From Clostridia bacterium (GTDB lineage: Bacteria > Bacillota > Clostridia > Oscillospirales > CAG-272): a stretch of 5,684 nucleotides of DNA. Each line of letters starts with the position of its first letter. Positions within the stretch are counted from its first letter, which is position 1. The stretch covers positions 1 through 5,684 of the forward strand of contig JAFQPC010000144.1 of assembly GCA_017411935.1 (NCBI GenBank). Direction: 5' to 3'. A program made the position numbers and the translations under genes. This document shows, one piece after another, positions 5,101 to 5,684 of this stretch. The notes under the pieces were generated by a model. That model was not told the DNA's origin. It ran no database searches and was given only the letters and a program-made list of their open reading frames with translations.

Positions 5101-5684
5101 TCAATTCTCCCTTCCGCAAGCTCTTAAAATCAGCTTGTATAGATTCAACTCATAGTCATAGGAATAGGGATTTTCCTTTCCTCGGACGAGTTCGGCAAAA
5201 TTCTTCATCATCGCATCGTAGCGATCATATACCTCACTCTGCGAACTCTGCCACGGCGTGTTCCAATTTGCATCGTAACATTCGTTTGCAACGCTATAAA
5301 CGCCCTCCTCGGTCAAAACCTCGAGAGGTTTGATTTCGATGGTTCCCTTCTCCCCACAGATCACGAGCTGACGGCGCAAAAATCCGCCGAACTCGGACGC
5401 ACAGGTCTTGGCAAAGGAACCGCCGTTCGGGTATTGAAACACCACCATTCCGTAATCCTCCGCAGAAATTCCGTCAAAGCCCGTGGAACAACTCAAGGGA
5501 ATTACCTCGGTGGGCTCTCCTTGAATTTGATAGATCAGATCGATCAGGTGACAGCCGAGGAAAAAGGTCATACCGCCCTCAAAATTTCCGAGCCATTCTC
5601 TGACTTTCGCGGGGTGCTTGCAATCCATATGCGCTTCCACCGAATAGATCTCGCCAAGCTCGCCGCGCTTGACCATTTCGATTG
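5101..5684 (-). CDS. Gfo/Idh/MocA-family oxidoreductase, C-terminal part (start off window)
   Basis: About 194 residues are visible, open to the right edge. An internal Met at 5676 is not the start: the frame continues beyond it, and the N-terminal Rossmann domain with the family's EKP lysine must lie outside. Family members oxidise or reduce sugars and cyclitols with NAD(P). Seen, counting from that Met: RGELGEIYSVEA (4-15), the usual start of the alpha/beta C-terminal domain; REWLGNFEGGMTFFLGCHLIDLIY (26-49); EDYGMVVFQYPNG, the sheet; GEKGTIEIKP; and the C-terminal helix region YDRYDAMMKNFAELVRG with SYDYELNLYKLILRACG. In well-studied members the active site includes Asp-x-x-x-His; here the His is kept (His43) but the Asp position is Phe39. 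The subgroup may therefore use another acid or a different reaction. It is the first visible gene of the operon and ends one base before the MDR gene. Family is firm; substrate is unknown. Confidence 0.92.
   Translation of the reverse strand, partial: IEMVKRGELGEIYSVEAHMDCKHPAKVREWLGNFEGGMTFFLGCHLIDLIYQIQGEPTEVIPLSCSTGFDGISAEDYGMVVFQYPNGGSFAKTCASEFGGFLRRQLVICGEKGTIEIKPLEVLTEEGVYSVANECYDANWNTPWQSSQSEVYDRYDAMMKNFAELVRGKENPYSYDYELNLYKLILRACGREN

Larger units (their letters stand above)
1129..5684 (-). other. Six-gene leftward operon (redox enzymes plus lyase)
   Basis: Six genes on the same strand with gaps of 1, 12 and 4 bp and two stop-start overlaps (TGATG at 3308-3304 and 2120-2116). I see no promoter or terminator between them. 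The promoter lies beyond the right edge; the end is served by the hairpin at 948-976. The shared direction, spacing and composition (roughly 53-60% GC in sampled lines) support one transcript. Contents: Gfo/Idh/MocA, BchC-like MDR, SDR, dehydroquinase-like lyase, MBL-fold protein, quinone oxidoreductase. Confidence 0.85.

Noticed and set aside
4278..5333. Long plus-strand open frame of 351 codons opposite the MDR and Gfo/Idh/MocA genes
   Set aside because: Its translation is rich in Arg, His and Ser with no recognisable domain, and both opposite genes have clear family motifs. It is an antisense shadow of their codon bias.

Overview
The window looks like chromosomal DNA of an anaerobic Clostridia-type member of the Bacillota, probably a gut lineage related to Oscillospiraceae. 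This rests on purine-rich Shine-Dalgarno sites, the style of the encoded proteins, and short palindromes in the gaps that resemble, from memory, interspersed repeats of such genomes. The taxonomic call is an inference; no rRNA or marker gene settles it.

Layout. (1) 1-161, plus strand: the last ~52 codons of tryptophan synthase beta (trpB), with no trpA behind it. (2) 162-376: a gap with two candidate terminator hairpins, a strong extended -10 promoter, and a leader carrying two further hairpins. (3) 377-943, plus strand: an AT-rich gene for a YfbR/HDDC2-like HD-domain nucleotidase, its own small transcription unit. (4) 948-1128: a hairpin that can terminate in both directions, two adjacent palindromes and a T-rich stretch, separating convergent units. 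(5) 1129-5684, minus strand: a tight six-gene operon read right to left and entering from beyond the right edge. In order of transcription it encodes a Gfo/Idh/MocA oxidoreductase (C-terminal part only), a zinc-ligand-less MDR dehydrogenase of BchC-like type, a classical NAD-type SDR, a divergent type I 3-dehydroquinate dehydratase-like Schiff-base enzyme, a shortened metallo-beta-lactamase-fold protein, and a PIG3-type quinone oxidoreductase. Gaps are 12 bp or less and two junctions have overlapping stop and start codons.

How the genes may work together. Four NAD(P)-dependent oxidoreductases around one Schiff-base lyase and one hydrolase-fold protein suggest a catabolic route that oxidises a cyclic polyol or sugar derivative to a ketone and then removes a beta-leaving group. 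Quinate/shikimate-type cyclitols, or glycosides through a 3-keto intermediate, would fit chemically. This is inference: no transporter, regulator or substrate-binding protein lies inside the window. The points most worth a second look are the divergent dehydroquinase homologue in this redox operon, the MBL protein that appears to lack its middle third, the replaced catalytic Asp in the Gfo/Idh/MocA protein, and the AT-rich HD gene set between palindromic elements.
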